From contig NZ_CP123499.1 of assembly GCF_029873475.1 (NCBI RefSeq), forward strand, positions 2,728,001 through 2,792,000: 64,000 bases of DNA. The letters run 5' to 3'. Origin of the DNA: Arsenophonus sp. aPb (GTDB lineage: Bacteria > Pseudomonadota > Gammaproteobacteria > Enterobacterales > Enterobacteriaceae). Below, in pieces: positions 43,159 to 53,253 of the stretch. A model generated the notes under the pieces. That model ran no database searches and was not told the origin of the DNA. It saw nothing but the letters and a program-made list of their open reading frames with translations. A program made the position numbers and the translations under genes. Each line of letters starts with the position of its first letter. Positions within the stretch are counted from its first letter, which is position 1.

Positions 43159-44475
43159 ATGTTAGCCGTAGAATTTATTATTGTTCTGCTGGCCATCTTT
43201 CTGGGAGCACGACTAGGAAGTATCGGTATAGGCTTTGCTGGCGGTCTTGGTGTTTTGATGCTGGCAATGTTAGGCGTAAAACCAGGAACCATACCCTATG
43301 ATGTTATTTCAATTATTATGGCTGTTATCGCGGCTATCTCTGCCATGCAAATTGCCGGCGGTTTAGATTATTTAGTTGATCAGACAGAAAAACTACTGCG
43401 TAAAAACCCCAAATACATTACCATCTTAGCGCCAATCGTTACCTATTTTCTGACTTTATTTGCCGGTACTGGTAATATTTCATTAGCAACATTACCGGTT
43501 ATTGCTGAAGTTGCTAAAGAAAATGGGATTAAACCGTGTCGGCCCTTATCAACAGCGGTTGTAGCGGCGCAAATTGGCATCACCGCATCACCTATTTCTG
43601 CTGCGGTGGTCTATATCGCCTCAATTATGGAAAATCCGGCTATGGTTAGTCATACCACTAGCTATATTAGCTTACTAGCCATTCTATTACCGGCAACTTT
43701 TTTAGCTATTGTAATGATGTCATTCATTATTTCTTGGTGCTTTGATTCTAAACTTGCTGATGATCAAATTTATCAACAACGTTTAGCCGCTGGATTAATA
43801 GAATTAAGGGGCTGTCAGGCTAAAAAAATTAAAGCTGGTGCGAAGAAGTCGGTATTATTTTTTCTGCTAGGTGTGATATGTGTGGTTATTTTTGCCATGA
43901 TTAATAGCCCCAGTCTTGGTCTAATTGAAACACCACTAATGAATACGACCAATGCAATTCTGATTATTATGTTAAGTGTAGCCACCCTCATCACCCTAAG
44001 TTGCCAAGTTAAAACAGAAGCCATCTTAAATTCGAGTACCTTTAAAGCTGGTATGAGTGCCTGTATCTGTATTTTAGGCGTAGCATGGTTAGGTGACACA
44101 TTTGTCCAAGCTAATATTGACTGGATCAAAGCCACTGCCGGCCAACTTATTCATAATCATTCATGGATGTTAGCGGTGATATTTTTTATCTGTTCTGCGT
44201 TACTCTATTCTCAAGCTGCAACGGCTAAGGCGTTAATGCCAATGGCATTAGCGTTAAACGTCAGTCCATTAACCGCCATTGCCTCTTTTTCTGCGGTTTC
44301 TGGTCTGTTCGTTTTACCAACCTATCCAACCTTAGTGGCTGCCGTTCAAATGGATGATACCCGTACGACGCGCATTGGTCGTTTTGTGTTTAATCATCCA
44401 TTTTTTATTCCTGGCACGATAGGTGTTTCCTTATCTGTCCTTTTCGGCTTTTTGTTTGGTAGCATCATCCTTTAA
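43159..44475 (+). CDS. dcuA: Anaerobic C4-dicarboxylate transporter DcuA
   Basis: A 438-residue inner-membrane protein of the DcuA/DcuB family: VEFIIVLLAIFLGARLGSIG, GFAGGLGVLMLAMLGVKPGT, TGNISLATLPVIAEVAKENG and SFSAVSGLFVLPTYPTLVAA. It exchanges aspartate or fumarate for succinate and pairs with AspA. AAGGAG precedes the ATG. Confidence 0.95.
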   Translation: MLAVEFIIVLLAIFLGARLGSIGIGFAGGLGVLMLAMLGVKPGTIPYDVISIIMAVIAAISAMQIAGGLDYLVDQTEKLLRKNPKYITILAPIVTYFLTLFAGTGNISLATLPVIAEVAKENGIKPCRPLSTAVVAAQIGITASPISAAVVYIASIMENPAMVSHTTSYISLLAILLPATFLAIVMMSFIISWCFDSKLADDQIYQQRLAAGLIELRGCQAKKIKAGAKKSVLFFLLGVICVVIFAMINSPSLGLIETPLMNTTNAILIIMLSVATLITLSCQVKTEAILNSSTFKAGMSACICILGVAWLGDTFVQANIDWIKATAGQLIHNHSWMLAVIFFICSALLYSQAATAKALMPMALALNVSPLTAIASFSAVSGLFVLPTYPTLVAAVQMDDTRTTRIGRFVFNHPFFIPGTIGVSLSVLFGFLFGSIIL

Positions 44476-44490
44476 CTTAACTAAAATACG

Positions 44491-44518
44491 ATTCAAGGGC
44501 CTAAAGTCCTTGAATTTT
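44491..44518 (+). terminator. dcuA terminator
   Basis: ATTCAAGGGC and GTCCTTGAAT pair with small mismatch at the loop and run into TTTTTA, 15 bases after dcuA. Confidence 0.7.
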
Positions 44519-44640
44519 TATCGTAATAATTAATATTCTTTAAGCAAAATTAGACACTAAAACTTTTCCAATCCATAAACAGTAGGTTATAGTTCAATAA
44601 TTATCTTATTTTAAACTTAACACCTATTTTAAAATCTATT

Positions 44641-46401
44641 ATGCAGAGACGTCTTCATGTTTTAGGCTACTTACTACTACTTTGTGGGACATTCCTTTTA
44701 TCAACCACAGCATATGCCATTTTTGAAAACGGAGGAATGAATCGCTTGCTCTCTGCTGATCAAGCTTTCTTGTTTGATTTTGAACAAAAAGAAAACAAAT
44801 TGATATTGAATTGGCAAATACAGCCCGGCTATTATCTCTACCAAAAACAGATCAAATTTCAGCCCAGCCATGCCAAGCTCGGTAAATATCAATTACCAAA
44901 AGGAAAATATCATGAAGATGAATTTTTTGGTAAAACCGTTGTTTATTATAATAATTTAGTTATTAACATTCCTATTATCCGTGCCACAGACCAGGCCAGT
45001 ATTGAAGTGAAATATCAGGGGTGTGCGGCGGCCGGCTACTGTTATCCACCAGAAACCAAAATTATTCCCCTTAGCTCCGTCATTGCAACAAAAAAATCGC
45101 CAGCCAGCAGTAAATTTGTTCAATCAAACCCTAATGCGTCAGCGAAAAAAACGACTCACGAAAAAACAGAACAACTCTTTTCACCTTTATGGGCACTACT
45201 ATTTGGTATTGGTGTTGCGTTTACGCCCTGCGTTTTACCAATGTACCCTTTGATTTCAGGTATTATATTAGGTAAGCAACGGCCGAAAAGTGTAATAAAA
45301 ATCTTTTGGTTAGCTTTTAGTTATGTGCAAGGAATGGCTCTCACTTATACCCTGTTGGGGCTAATTGTGGCAGCGGCTGGTTTATCATTGCAAGCCGCGC
45401 TTCAGCACCCTTATGTTTTGATCATAATTTCTGCTCTGTTTATTCTACTGGCATTTTCCATGTTTGGTTTCTATAACCTACAGCTACCCTCTTCATTGCA
45501 AACAAAACTGATTAATTGGAGCGACCACCAAAAAAGAGGATCTTATTTTGGTGTATTTATTATGGGCGCCCTGGCCGGACTTATCTGTTCTCCCTGTACC
45601 ACGGCGCCACTCAGTGCTATTTTGCTTTATATTGCCCAAAGCGGAGATATGTTAATAGGCGGTTTAACACTTTACCTCTATGCATTAGGTATGGGGCTGC
45701 CACTCATTGGCATAATATTATTTGGCCATCGATTACTTCCACGTAGCGGTCCCTGGATGCAGTATATCAAAGAAGCTTTTGGCTTTGTGATCTTAGCATT
45801 ACCCATTTTCTTACTCGAACGAATTTTTGGCGAAATCTGGAGTCTGCGGTTAACCAGTTTATTAATTACTTCATTCTGCCTATGGGCACTGATTCTATTA
45901 CTTAAGAAACATGGCGGCTGGGCACGGATTGGTCAGATGTTATTTTTACTATTAGCCATCATAGCAGCCCAACCACTACAAAATGGAATTTGGCAAATGT
46001 CTGCCATATCACAACCCCAAGATCCGTTAGATTTAAAATTTAACCAGGTAAAAAATTGGCAGGAAATCAAACAAGCAATCAGTAATAATAGTGGCAAAAT
46101 TGTTATGCTTGATTTTTATGCTGACTGGTGTGTCGCTTGTAAGGAGTTTGAAAAATACACCTTTAGTGATCCTAAAGTGAAAAGTAAGCTGGATAATATG
46201 TTATTACTACAAGCCAATGTGACAGAAAATAGTGCTGAACAAAAATCCCTTCTACAATATCTGGATGTCTATGGATTACCCACTATTATTTTTTATGATG
46301 AGAAGGGCACCGAATTACCCAATTCCCGGGTTTATGGTTTCATGAATAGCAAAATGTTCTATCAGCATTTAGAACAACTTACGCAACGGCAAGGGAAATA
46401 A
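44641..46401 (+). CDS. dsbD: Thiol:disulfide interchange protein DsbD
   Basis: Signal peptide (to STTAYA), then the periplasmic alpha domain with Cys pair in YQGCAAAGYCYPP, a membrane beta domain of eight helices with FTPCVLPMYPLISG and LAGLICSPCTTAPL, and the C-terminal thioredoxin-like gamma domain with WCVAC in DFYADWCVACKEFEKYTF. It moves electrons from cytoplasmic thioredoxin to periplasmic DsbC and DsbG. Length 586 is normal. The E. coli neighbour cutA, upstream, is absent here. yjdC follows 2 bases later. Confidence 0.95.
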   Translation: MQRRLHVLGYLLLLCGTFLLSTTAYAIFENGGMNRLLSADQAFLFDFEQKENKLILNWQIQPGYYLYQKQIKFQPSHAKLGKYQLPKGKYHEDEFFGKTVVYYNNLVINIPIIRATDQASIEVKYQGCAAAGYCYPPETKIIPLSSVIATKKSPASSKFVQSNPNASAKKTTHEKTEQLFSPLWALLFGIGVAFTPCVLPMYPLISGIILGKQRPKSVIKIFWLAFSYVQGMALTYTLLGLIVAAAGLSLQAALQHPYVLIIISALFILLAFSMFGFYNLQLPSSLQTKLINWSDHQKRGSYFGVFIMGALAGLICSPCTTAPLSAILLYIAQSGDMLIGGLTLYLYALGMGLPLIGIILFGHRLLPRSGPWMQYIKEAFGFVILALPIFLLERIFGEIWSLRLTSLLITSFCLWALILLLKKHGGWARIGQMLFLLLAIIAAQPLQNGIWQMSAISQPQDPLDLKFNQVKNWQEIKQAISNNSGKIVMLDFYADWCVACKEFEKYTFSDPKVKSKLDNMLLLQANVTENSAEQKSLLQYLDVYGLPTIIFYDEKGTELPNSRVYGFMNSKMFYQHLEQLTQRQGK

Positions 46402-46403
46402 AC

Positions 46404-46976
46404 ATGCAACGTGAGCAAGTACTGAACTCAGTACTACAACTGTTAGAACAACAGGGCCTTAGCGGTAATATAGAGATTCTACTAAAAAAACTTAACGTTG
46501 ACGTTAATCAGTCGCGTCAATTTTGGCCAAATGATGAAGCACTACTGTATGACTGTTTACGCTACCATAGTCAACAGATTGCAACCTGGCAACGACAGCT
46601 ACAACTGAATGACGAACTTTCGCCGGAAGAAAAACTATTAGCCCGTTATAACCAATTAGCCCAAAAAGTTACCGATAATCGCTTTCCTGGCTGCCTATTT
46701 ATCGCAGCCTGTAGTATTTTTCCCAATCCAGAGCATCCTATTCATCAACTGAGTGAACAGCAAAAACAATTGTCATTTAATTTTAGCCTCGAACTACTAA
46801 GGCAACTAGATATAGACGACAGCGAACAAGTTGCTAAGCAAATGGAGCTGATTTTAGAAGGTTGCCTGAGCAAATTACTGGTTAAGCGAAATATTGCAGA
46901 TGTTTTGATCGCCAAGCTCTTGGCAGAAGATATATTAACGATGGCTAAGTGCAGAAAGAATGATGCTTTAAATTAA
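46404..46976 (+). CDS. yjdC: TetR-like transcriptional regulator YjdC
   Basis: The 190-residue protein MQREQVLNSVLQLLEQQGLS has a TetR-like helical N-terminus and the C-terminal DNRFPGCLFIAACSIFPNPE. It follows dsbD by 2 bases, and tRNA-Phe comes next, exactly the E. coli dsbD-yjdC-pheU order. The regulon is unknown. The helix-turn-helix is weak by eye. Confidence 0.85.
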   Translation: MQREQVLNSVLQLLEQQGLSGNIEILLKKLNVDVNQSRQFWPNDEALLYDCLRYHSQQIATWQRQLQLNDELSPEEKLLARYNQLAQKVTDNRFPGCLFIAACSIFPNPEHPIHQLSEQQKQLSFNFSLELLRQLDIDDSEQVAKQMELILEGCLSKLLVKRNIADVLIAKLLAEDILTMAKCRKNDALN

Positions 46977-47060
46977 AAAATAAGTAAAAAAAGATAGTCA
47001 TTATTTTGGTTCAAAAAAACAGCAAATAAGCATAATTTAGCGTTTTTTACCGGAAATACA

Positions 47061-47089
47061 TTGACGACTTGGGTGGAATAAGGTTTAAT
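47061..47089 (+). promoter_or_regulatory. tRNA-Phe promoter
   Basis: TTGACG (47061-47066), 17 bases and TTTAAT (47084-47089), then a GC-rich discriminator GCGCCCCG before the tRNA, as typical for stable RNA genes under stringent control. Confidence 0.65.
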
Positions 47090-47099
47090 GCGCCCCGTT

Positions 47100-47175
47100 G
47101 CCCGGATAGCTCAGTCGGTAGAGCAGAGGATTGAAAATCCTCGTGTCGGTGGTTCGATTCCGCCTCCGGGCACCA
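47100..47175 (+). tRNA. pheU: tRNA-Phe (GAA)
   Basis: Acceptor GCCCGGA (47100-47106) pairs with TCCGGGC (47165-47171); A is the discriminator and CCA (47173-47175) is encoded. D arm AGCTCAGTCGGTAGAGC, anticodon stem AGAGGATTGAAAATCCTC with GAA at 47133-47135, and T arm GGTTCGATTCC complete the cloverleaf. Position after yjdC matches E. coli pheU, a known integration hotspot. Confidence 0.98.
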
Positions 47176-47633
47176 CGTTTCCAACCAGGTAGATTGAAGC
47201 TGACAACGCCAATACCCTGTTAGAAACTTGAGTGCCCAGTTCATCTTTAAGTAACCTTATCACTTTGTAACTCGTCGTTACGTTCAAGCTAGCAAGTAAC
47301 AGCATTTACGGCTAACAAACACCCTTCTCGCTCACTGTTGATATTTACATTTTGTTGGTTGTACTGGTTAAACTAACCGGTAGCAGTACCATATGCTGCA
47401 TTTTCAGCCACACAAGCAACAAAAAAATCAGCTACCACTGCTAATAATATTAAACCTTTTATCTGCATGCGATATCCTTTTTATATATTGCGTACAGCGC
47501 AAGTAATTTACCTCTATTACCGACAACAATTTTTAAAATATTGCTAGTGTCAAAGCCCAAGGAGACGCTCCATTAAATCCCAAAATCCTACGACAAAAAC
47601 GGCAATGGCACTAAGCATCGATAAAAATGAAAG
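47176..47633. other. Junction between conserved backbone and accessory island
   Basis: No repeat of the tRNA 3' end was noticed here. Apart from the small minus-strand frame at 47373-47468 nothing is recognised. Base composition rises in GC from about 47560 into the RTX gene. Confidence 0.4.
47373..47468 (-). CDS. Possible small lipoprotein-like peptide (31 aa)
   Basis: MQIKGLILLAVVADFFVACV has a hydrophobic core ending FVAC, a weak lipobox, followed by AENAAYGTATG. AAGGAT lies six bases before the ATG. Size and layout recall entericidin-type or small stress lipoproteins, but no family can be named. Confidence 0.35.
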   Translation of the reverse strand: MQIKGLILLAVVADFFVACVAENAAYGTATG

Positions 47634-50600
47634 CTACATTCTTATGTTTATTGACGATTGTCCATTTGCGAACAGCACTGGCGGCAACCTATATTGTCCA
47701 CCAGCAACACTGAGCATGACGCTATCAGACTCTGAAGGTTCAAATGAGGCCATGGACTCAACAAGGTGTTCAACATCACTATCTATCACCTGATGATAAG
47801 AACTAGTCGAGAGGTCAGTCGATAGCGATATGGGTTGCACAGCAAAATCATTTTCCAGCCTGTTAACTGTTGCAGGCGGCTCAATACTTCTACGCCTGCG
47901 CGCACTATCTGCTTGTTCCGGCTCAGACGTGTTCGCTGTCAGTGGATCTTGTGCGATAACGGTCAACTTATCAGGTGATGGCACTACCACAGGTTCTACC
48001 GTTGCTACCCGAGCCGGTGCCGGCTTAGCAAAAAGAAAATCGTTGGCATCAAGCTGAGAGACATCCAACGTATCAAGATACAGTAGCTTCACATTAGAGT
48101 CAGAGCCAGTTGCGCCTTTTAAGATAACATCAACACCATGGATCTGGGATATCTCATTGATGGTTGCACGATTATTTTTAACAATCGTCAGTTGACTAAA
48201 ATCACTGATGCCAACTTGGCGCAAGTCAATTTTATCAATACCGTGCCGAAATCCTCTTAATGCATTTTGATAATCATTAACTCCCTGCTGGGCTTCTACC
48301 ACAAACACATCTGATGCCGCACTATCACGACTATAGATAGTTCCAGCCAGACTAAATTTCATCTGCCCCTGCCCATCAAGATTAAAACTGATCCCACCAC
48401 CACCGCCTTTGAGGATCACCGTTCCCAGACCTGCTTGTGATTGGGTCGCTGTCGCATGGCTACTGGTATAAGCGGCTGGCGCAACAAAAGTGGGCTGGAA
48501 ATTGAAGTTGTTCGCACTAAGCCCTGCAACGGTCTGTTTTTTTAAGGTAACACTCTGCCTATCACCCAAGTCAACCTTAACATCCTCCCCTTGTTGGGTT
48601 AGCCGCAAATCAGTAAATTTTTTGCCACTAAATCCAACCAGATTAACGATCTCGCCACGAACAGCCTGGAAATTGCCGATCACATCACTGCCAGCAGCGC
48701 GACGATGAACGACAAAGAAGTCTTTTCCCTCACCGCCCGTCAAGCTATTATTCCCGCGACCACCATTAAGCAAGGCATCCATTTTCCCTGCTACCAGGGT
48801 ATCATTGCCATCACCAGTAATGATATTGTGGATTTCTGCCGGACGGTTGATATTCAACTCGCGACCACCAATACTAGCAACGCCTGTCAGTAAGTTAACT
48901 GACGTATCTTTCGCAACCGCAGCCGCATTAAGGGTATTACGTCCGCCGACGACGCCATTAACAGCATCATCCAGTATGGCACGATTAACCTGACTGCTGA
49001 CCAATTGAGCATACTCATCGGTGTAAAAGTAAGTGTTATCCGGCGTGCTTTTACTGCCGTACAAGCGTAGCGACCAGGATGTTAAGGTAACCGGCAAACC
49101 TGAGCTCTCACTGGTCATCTGCAAAGTCCAGTTACCAGCTGAGTTTTCACCAAAATCATGGGTGGTCATAAAACGATATCTGAAGCTGCCCGATTGACTG
49201 CTGCCCTTATCGCTGGCACTGGCGCCCGGCATACCGGTTGGGATTTTGCCCTGACGATCAAGTAATACACTCTGCGTGCCATCAGGCGAGATCAGTTTGA
49301 GCGTCAGATCACCAAGACGACCCACATCGGCATCAAAATCGATTTCAATATGTTCAATATTTAGCCCCGCTTGCATCGCAATCGATGAGGTCAGCGTTTT
49401 GCCGGCGGCCAAGGTTTTTCCAAGCTTACCACTGGAGGCACTGTAAACATACTCGTTGGCGGCAGTGCTTTGTGTCATCCAAGACTCAGCCAGGCGGACA
49501 GCCGCGCGGGCATCAACGGCACCAAAACCATAATCATGACTGGTATGCATTCCGCCGCCATTCCAGTGCTGCGCTTTATTGTCATGCCATTTGGTCGTGG
49601 GGTCGTTAATTTTACGCGCGGACAGAGCCAGGATCTGCTGTACATCCCGATAACCAAGGTTCGGGTTAGCCTCTAGCATCAACGCCACAATGCCAGAGAC
49701 TATAGGCGTAGCAAAGCTGGTACCTTGCATGCTGGTATAATCATTGCCAAAAGTGGAACCCCGTTCCGTTTTCAGCATATGGCTGGTCGACACCACGTTG
49801 CTTCCTGGGGCTGAGATCAGTAAGCTGGCACCCGGATTGGAGAACGGCGAGGAGCCAATGTTTAATGTCGACAAATCAGCTTGAGCATTGATAGCCCCGA
49901 CCTGGACAGAAAAACGATTATTATTGGTCAATGATCCCTGCGCATTGCCACCAGCCGCCCGATTATTACCGCCGGAGGTCACAATAACCGTCCCCAATCC
50001 ACCACGACCATTAGCCGCCGCATATTGCGCATTGACACTGAGCGACGCCGCCGTACTTATACTGCCATCCGGAAAATTACTGAGGGCGAAATCGTTGGCA
50101 AATCCCCAACTATTGTTGGCAATATCAAAATTGGACATATGTCCCAGTCCTGCTAAGTCGGCACCGTCATTAGCCAGATAATAGCCGCCTAAGGTAGCAC
50201 CATGGGCAACCCCTACGCCGCCTTTGTCGTTTTTCGCTGCCACCATCACACCCGCTACCATTGTCGCATGGTTGGAAACCATGTTCGGCATGGTTCCGTT
50301 AGTCTGTTGAGTCTGCTGCCAGCTTTTATCGACATTGGCGACCAGGTCAGGGTGAGCAATATCAAAAATTTCCGGCGCAGTGGCAAACTGACCACCTGGC
50401 TCGAACTGACCAATGCGTACCCCTTTGCCGGTGTAGTCTTGCCAAACTGGTAAAATATTGGCATCACTCAGATACCATTGTTGAGCGGCCAATGGGTCAA
50501 GCGGCACCTCCGGCGTCAATAGCGTAGCGACCGCCCGCATCGGCGCAGTTTTGCCGCTGGCTAAGTCCATGACTGATGCCGAAGGGTTACCAGCGGCATC

Positions 50601-53222
50601 AGTGACACCATATTTAAAACTAATTAGACCCGAGTAAGTCGCATCCGGGGTAAACGAAATATCACCCTGGCTGGTAAGAGTGACTTTGCCACCGATCGCA
50701 TCGCCAACATTGGTGATACGTAAGTTACCCTGACTGTTGAGACGCTGATCGTTAGCCAATAGAGTAGCGGCCGAAATCAGATGCGTACGGGTACGAGAAA
50801 AAACCTTGCCTTCCTTGTCATGGGTGAGAACATCCTCGACAGGCATCGCATTCGGCGTTAGTAAGTCAACCGCTGAAATATCGGCGAAATTGAGTTTTTG
50901 AATGTTCTTTAGCGTTACCGTGCCGTCGCGCCCAGCAACCTTATCAGCGATTTGATAGCCACTGTCGGTTCGAGTGATCCGATAATCACCGTGATTACCA
51001 TGCAGGCTGACGATATTAATCCCCTCATCGCCATCGATCATGGCATTACCCTGACCAACCTCTATAACATCGTCGCCGACACTGCCGAAAATCATATCCG
51101 CTCCGCCACCAGCATATATGATGCTGCCGCCTTTGGAGGCATAAATTTTATCCCCTTTAGGTCCGGCATAGATAACCGACTTACCACTCCCACCAATCAG
51201 GGTATTATGCCCGCTGCCGCCGACCAGCACATCATCACCCATGCCACCTATCAAGGTCGAATGACCCGAGCCGCCTTTCATAAACACACCATTAGGCCCG
51301 CCACTGATGATGGTATCATCGCCACTGCCGCCTTCGGCAATCGTTAAACCGGCTTGATCCATATCCAATATCATACCTTGGTTACCGGTGATAATGGCCA
51401 TATCCTGTCCGCCGTTACCATGAATATTTTTGCTATCGTCAGAAGCGCTGATAACAAAAACATCGTTACCCGCACCACCAACATAGGTATTGCTGCCTGC
51501 ACCACCCACCAGCCAACTGCCTGTTTTAGCAGCAATTAACTGGTCATCACCACTGCCACCATATAGGTTGCTAACACCCAATTTATCTGCATCCAGCGTT
51601 TGCGCGCTGTCACTATGACTAGCGTAAGCCGTGGTCGTGATATGGTTAAAAGTCGAAGTCACCCGTGTCCCCAGCCCCTCAGTCGTTAGTGTGTTGCTGA
51701 CCCGATCAGCGACAAAGTTAACCGCTAATATTTCCCGCGTCTGACCTTGCATCATAAACGATCCACTGGCAACCACCCGGTTACCATCACGGACTTCGCT
51801 TTTATTGGCTGACCGAACACTAATCTGGCTGATCCCCAGTTCGGTCAGGGTTTTGAGCTCTCCCGTATCAACTTTCGCATCGTGGCTAGCGTCAAGCCAA
51901 ACCCGTAACTGCTGCCAGATAGGATCACGCTTATCAATCACGCCATCTTTATTGCTATCTTCACTGCCTAAAGCGGCAAAACCATCGGCAAATATTTTTT
52001 CACCCGCCGCACCGTTGCCACCGGCGCGACCACCATAGTACTCAGAGAACATTTGGCTGACATTTTTTATCTGACCACTGCCATCGTCAATCACCAGTAT
52101 GCCGGTTTGTCTATCTGCCCAACCGGTACGCTTAAGCGTGCCACTATGATCCATATCGAATAACACCCCGTCGCGCATGTCCGTCATGTGCACGCCTTGG
52201 CCACTCAAATCCAGTAACAGGGGGTCAACATAAGTATTAAAGGTTGTCCGCGCGGATAAACCGTTCAACATGGCAGCGTTTTGTAGACCGACGTCCAGTT
52301 TACAGGTATCGCCGGGGCGGAAGTAGGGTTTGCCGGAGCTAAAGAGGGATGGTTTATAGAACTCGGACAGATAAGCATTTGGTCGGACATTGGTATCCAG
52401 TTGTACCGCACCGGGTCGAATGCCGCCGGTCGCCAAACTGGCCATCTGAGTAGAGCTGAAATCGGTTTTACTAAGTATATCGCCATTGGCAGATATCTTG
52501 TGGGTCGGGCTATTTTGAATATAGCCATTGCTCACATTCTGCTGCGCTTGGTTTTCAGCCTGAATCTGTTTCTGCGGTTTTGGTGCAGGATTAATATCAA
52601 TCTTAATCATACTTTTCGGCGGAGTCGGCAGCGGGCCGTTGCCACTTATTGGCATAAGCCAGGGCGGCGTATTCATCGTAATATTAGGAATTCTTTTTTC
52701 GTATTTATCCCCATTACGGATCAGGTCATCACGAATAATAGATGCTCCTTTCGATATTAACATCCCTTTCAAGGTTTCCGGATTATGATTAGGAAACAGA
52801 TTGCCTTCAAAACGCTTACCGTTGTAGCCAATGGAGTTTAAGGAGTAATAGACAAAATCGACACAACTGTTGGTATGCACGCTATATTTGGTAGGATCAA
52901 ATCCGCCTGATTCTGGTTTTTCTGAAAACCCTTTTAATTTATGATACTGCGCCTGGCTTAAGGCTAGGGTAACTTCATAGGAGGTTTGTTGGTAAGCGGC
53001 ATTGTCCGTATCCGTTACCTGCCCTTGGCCAAAAGGTTCACCCCGCTTTGATTCAAAACCGTAACTTTTTTCCTCGCCTTGGCCGTCACTTAACACATAC
53101 CACATATGGCCGCCAACGGAGGAATCAATATCGCCCGCCTTATGCTTCTCCTTATCGGCCTGATAAATATATTTGGCGCCCATTGGTGCCACTTTATAGG
53201 TCACGGTATATTTATTATCCAT
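47634..53222 (-). CDS. RTX-subtilase: papain-like N-domain, RTX repeats, S8 protease, P-domain (1862 aa)
   Basis: Residues 1-200 hold GGHMWYVLSDGQGE (His39) and VHTNSCVDFVYYSLNSIGYN (Cys120), suggesting a papain-like or LRAT-like hydrolase. RTX nonapeptides fill about 545-725 (LYGGSGDDQL, LIGGMGDDVLVGGSGHNTL), with a second small set near 1465-1505. A subtilisin domain (about 915-1220) has His near 987 in NHATMVAGV, the oxyanion Asn in NNSWGF and Ser near 1170 in GTSFATPIVSG; the usual Asp is Glu in IGQFEPGG. A P-domain covers about 1260-1395. No Sec signal; RTX proteins leave through type I secretion with a C-terminal signal, but no transporter is adjacent. AAGGAAG precedes the ATG. The gene is clearly richer in GC than its surroundings, a sign of transfer. 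Confidence 0.8.
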   Translation of the reverse strand: MDNKYTVTYKVAPMGAKYIYQADKEKHKAGDIDSSVGGHMWYVLSDGQGEEKSYGFESKRGEPFGQGQVTDTDNAAYQQTSYEVTLALSQAQYHKLKGFSEKPESGGFDPTKYSVHTNSCVDFVYYSLNSIGYNGKRFEGNLFPNHNPETLKGMLISKGASIIRDDLIRNGDKYEKRIPNITMNTPPWLMPISGNGPLPTPPKSMIKIDINPAPKPQKQIQAENQAQQNVSNGYIQNSPTHKISANGDILSKTDFSSTQMASLATGGIRPGAVQLDTNVRPNAYLSEFYKPSLFSSGKPYFRPGDTCKLDVGLQNAAMLNGLSARTTFNTYVDPLLLDLSGQGVHMTDMRDGVLFDMDHSGTLKRTGWADRQTGILVIDDGSGQIKNVSQMFSEYYGGRAGGNGAAGEKIFADGFAALGSEDSNKDGVIDKRDPIWQQLRVWLDASHDAKVDTGELKTLTELGISQISVRSANKSEVRDGNRVVASGSFMMQGQTREILAVNFVADRVSNTLTTEGLGTRVTSTFNHITTTAYASHSDSAQTLDADKLGVSNLYGGSGDDQLIAAKTGSWLVGGAGSNTYVGGAGNDVFVISASDDSKNIHGNGGQDMAIITGNQGMILDMDQAGLTIAEGGSGDDTIISGGPNGVFMKGGSGHSTLIGGMGDDVLVGGSGHNTLIGGSGKSVIYAGPKGDKIYASKGGSIIYAGGGADMIFGSVGDDVIEVGQGNAMIDGDEGINIVSLHGNHGDYRITRTDSGYQIADKVAGRDGTVTLKNIQKLNFADISAVDLLTPNAMPVEDVLTHDKEGKVFSRTRTHLISAATLLANDQRLNSQGNLRITNVGDAIGGKVTLTSQGDISFTPDATYSGLISFKYGVTDAAGNPSASVMDLASGKTAPMRAVATLLTPEVPLDPLAAQQWYLSDANILPVWQDYTGKGVRIGQFEPGGQFATAPEIFDIAHPDLVANVDKSWQQTQQTNGTMPNMVSNHATMVAGVMVAAKNDKGGVGVAHGATLGGYYLANDGADLAGLGHMSNFDIANNSWGFANDFALSNFPDGSISTAASLSVNAQYAAANGRGGLGTVIVTSGGNNRAAGGNAQGSLTNNNRFSVQVGAINAQADLSTLNIGSSPFSNPGASLLISAPGSNVVSTSHMLKTERGSTFGNDYTSMQGTSFATPIVSGIVALMLEANPNLGYRDVQQILALSARKINDPTTKWHDNKAQHWNGGGMHTSHDYGFGAVDARAAVRLAESWMTQSTAANEYVYSASSGKLGKTLAAGKTLTSSIAMQAGLNIEHIEIDFDADVGRLGDLTLKLISPDGTQSVLLDRQGKIPTGMPGASASDKGSSQSGSFRYRFMTTHDFGENSAGNWTLQMTSESSGLPVTLTSWSLRLYGSKSTPDNTYFYTDEYAQLVSSQVNRAILDDAVNGVVGGRNTLNAAAVAKDTSVNLLTGVASIGGRELNINRPAEIHNIITGDGNDTLVAGKMDALLNGGRGNNSLTGGEGKDFFVVHRRAAGSDVIGNFQAVRGEIVNLVGFSGKKFTDLRLTQQGEDVKVDLGDRQSVTLKKQTVAGLSANNFNFQPTFVAPAAYTSSHATATQSQAGLGTVILKGGGGGISFNLDGQGQMKFSLAGTIYSRDSAASDVFVVEAQQGVNDYQNALRGFRHGIDKIDLRQVGISDFSQLTIVKNNRATINEISQIHGVDVILKGATGSDSNVKLLYLDTLDVSQLDANDFLFAKPAPARVATVEPVVVPSPDKLTVIAQDPLTANTSEPEQADSARRRRSIEPPATVNRLENDFAVQPISLSTDLSTSSYHQVIDSDVEHLVESMASFEPSESDSVMLSVAGGQYRLPPVLFANGQSSINIRM

Positions 53223-53253
53223 ATTTTACTTCCTTGTTGATAGAATGCTACAG

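Noticed and set aside
47047..47305. Minus-strand frames across tRNA-Phe (a PEAESNHRHEDFQSSALPTE-like peptide)
   Set aside because: This is the usual spurious protein from the antisense of a tRNA gene.
52265..52760. Frames within the RTX gene on both strands
   Set aside because: The GC-richer composition leaves chance frames open; the 1862-residue frame has all the domains.
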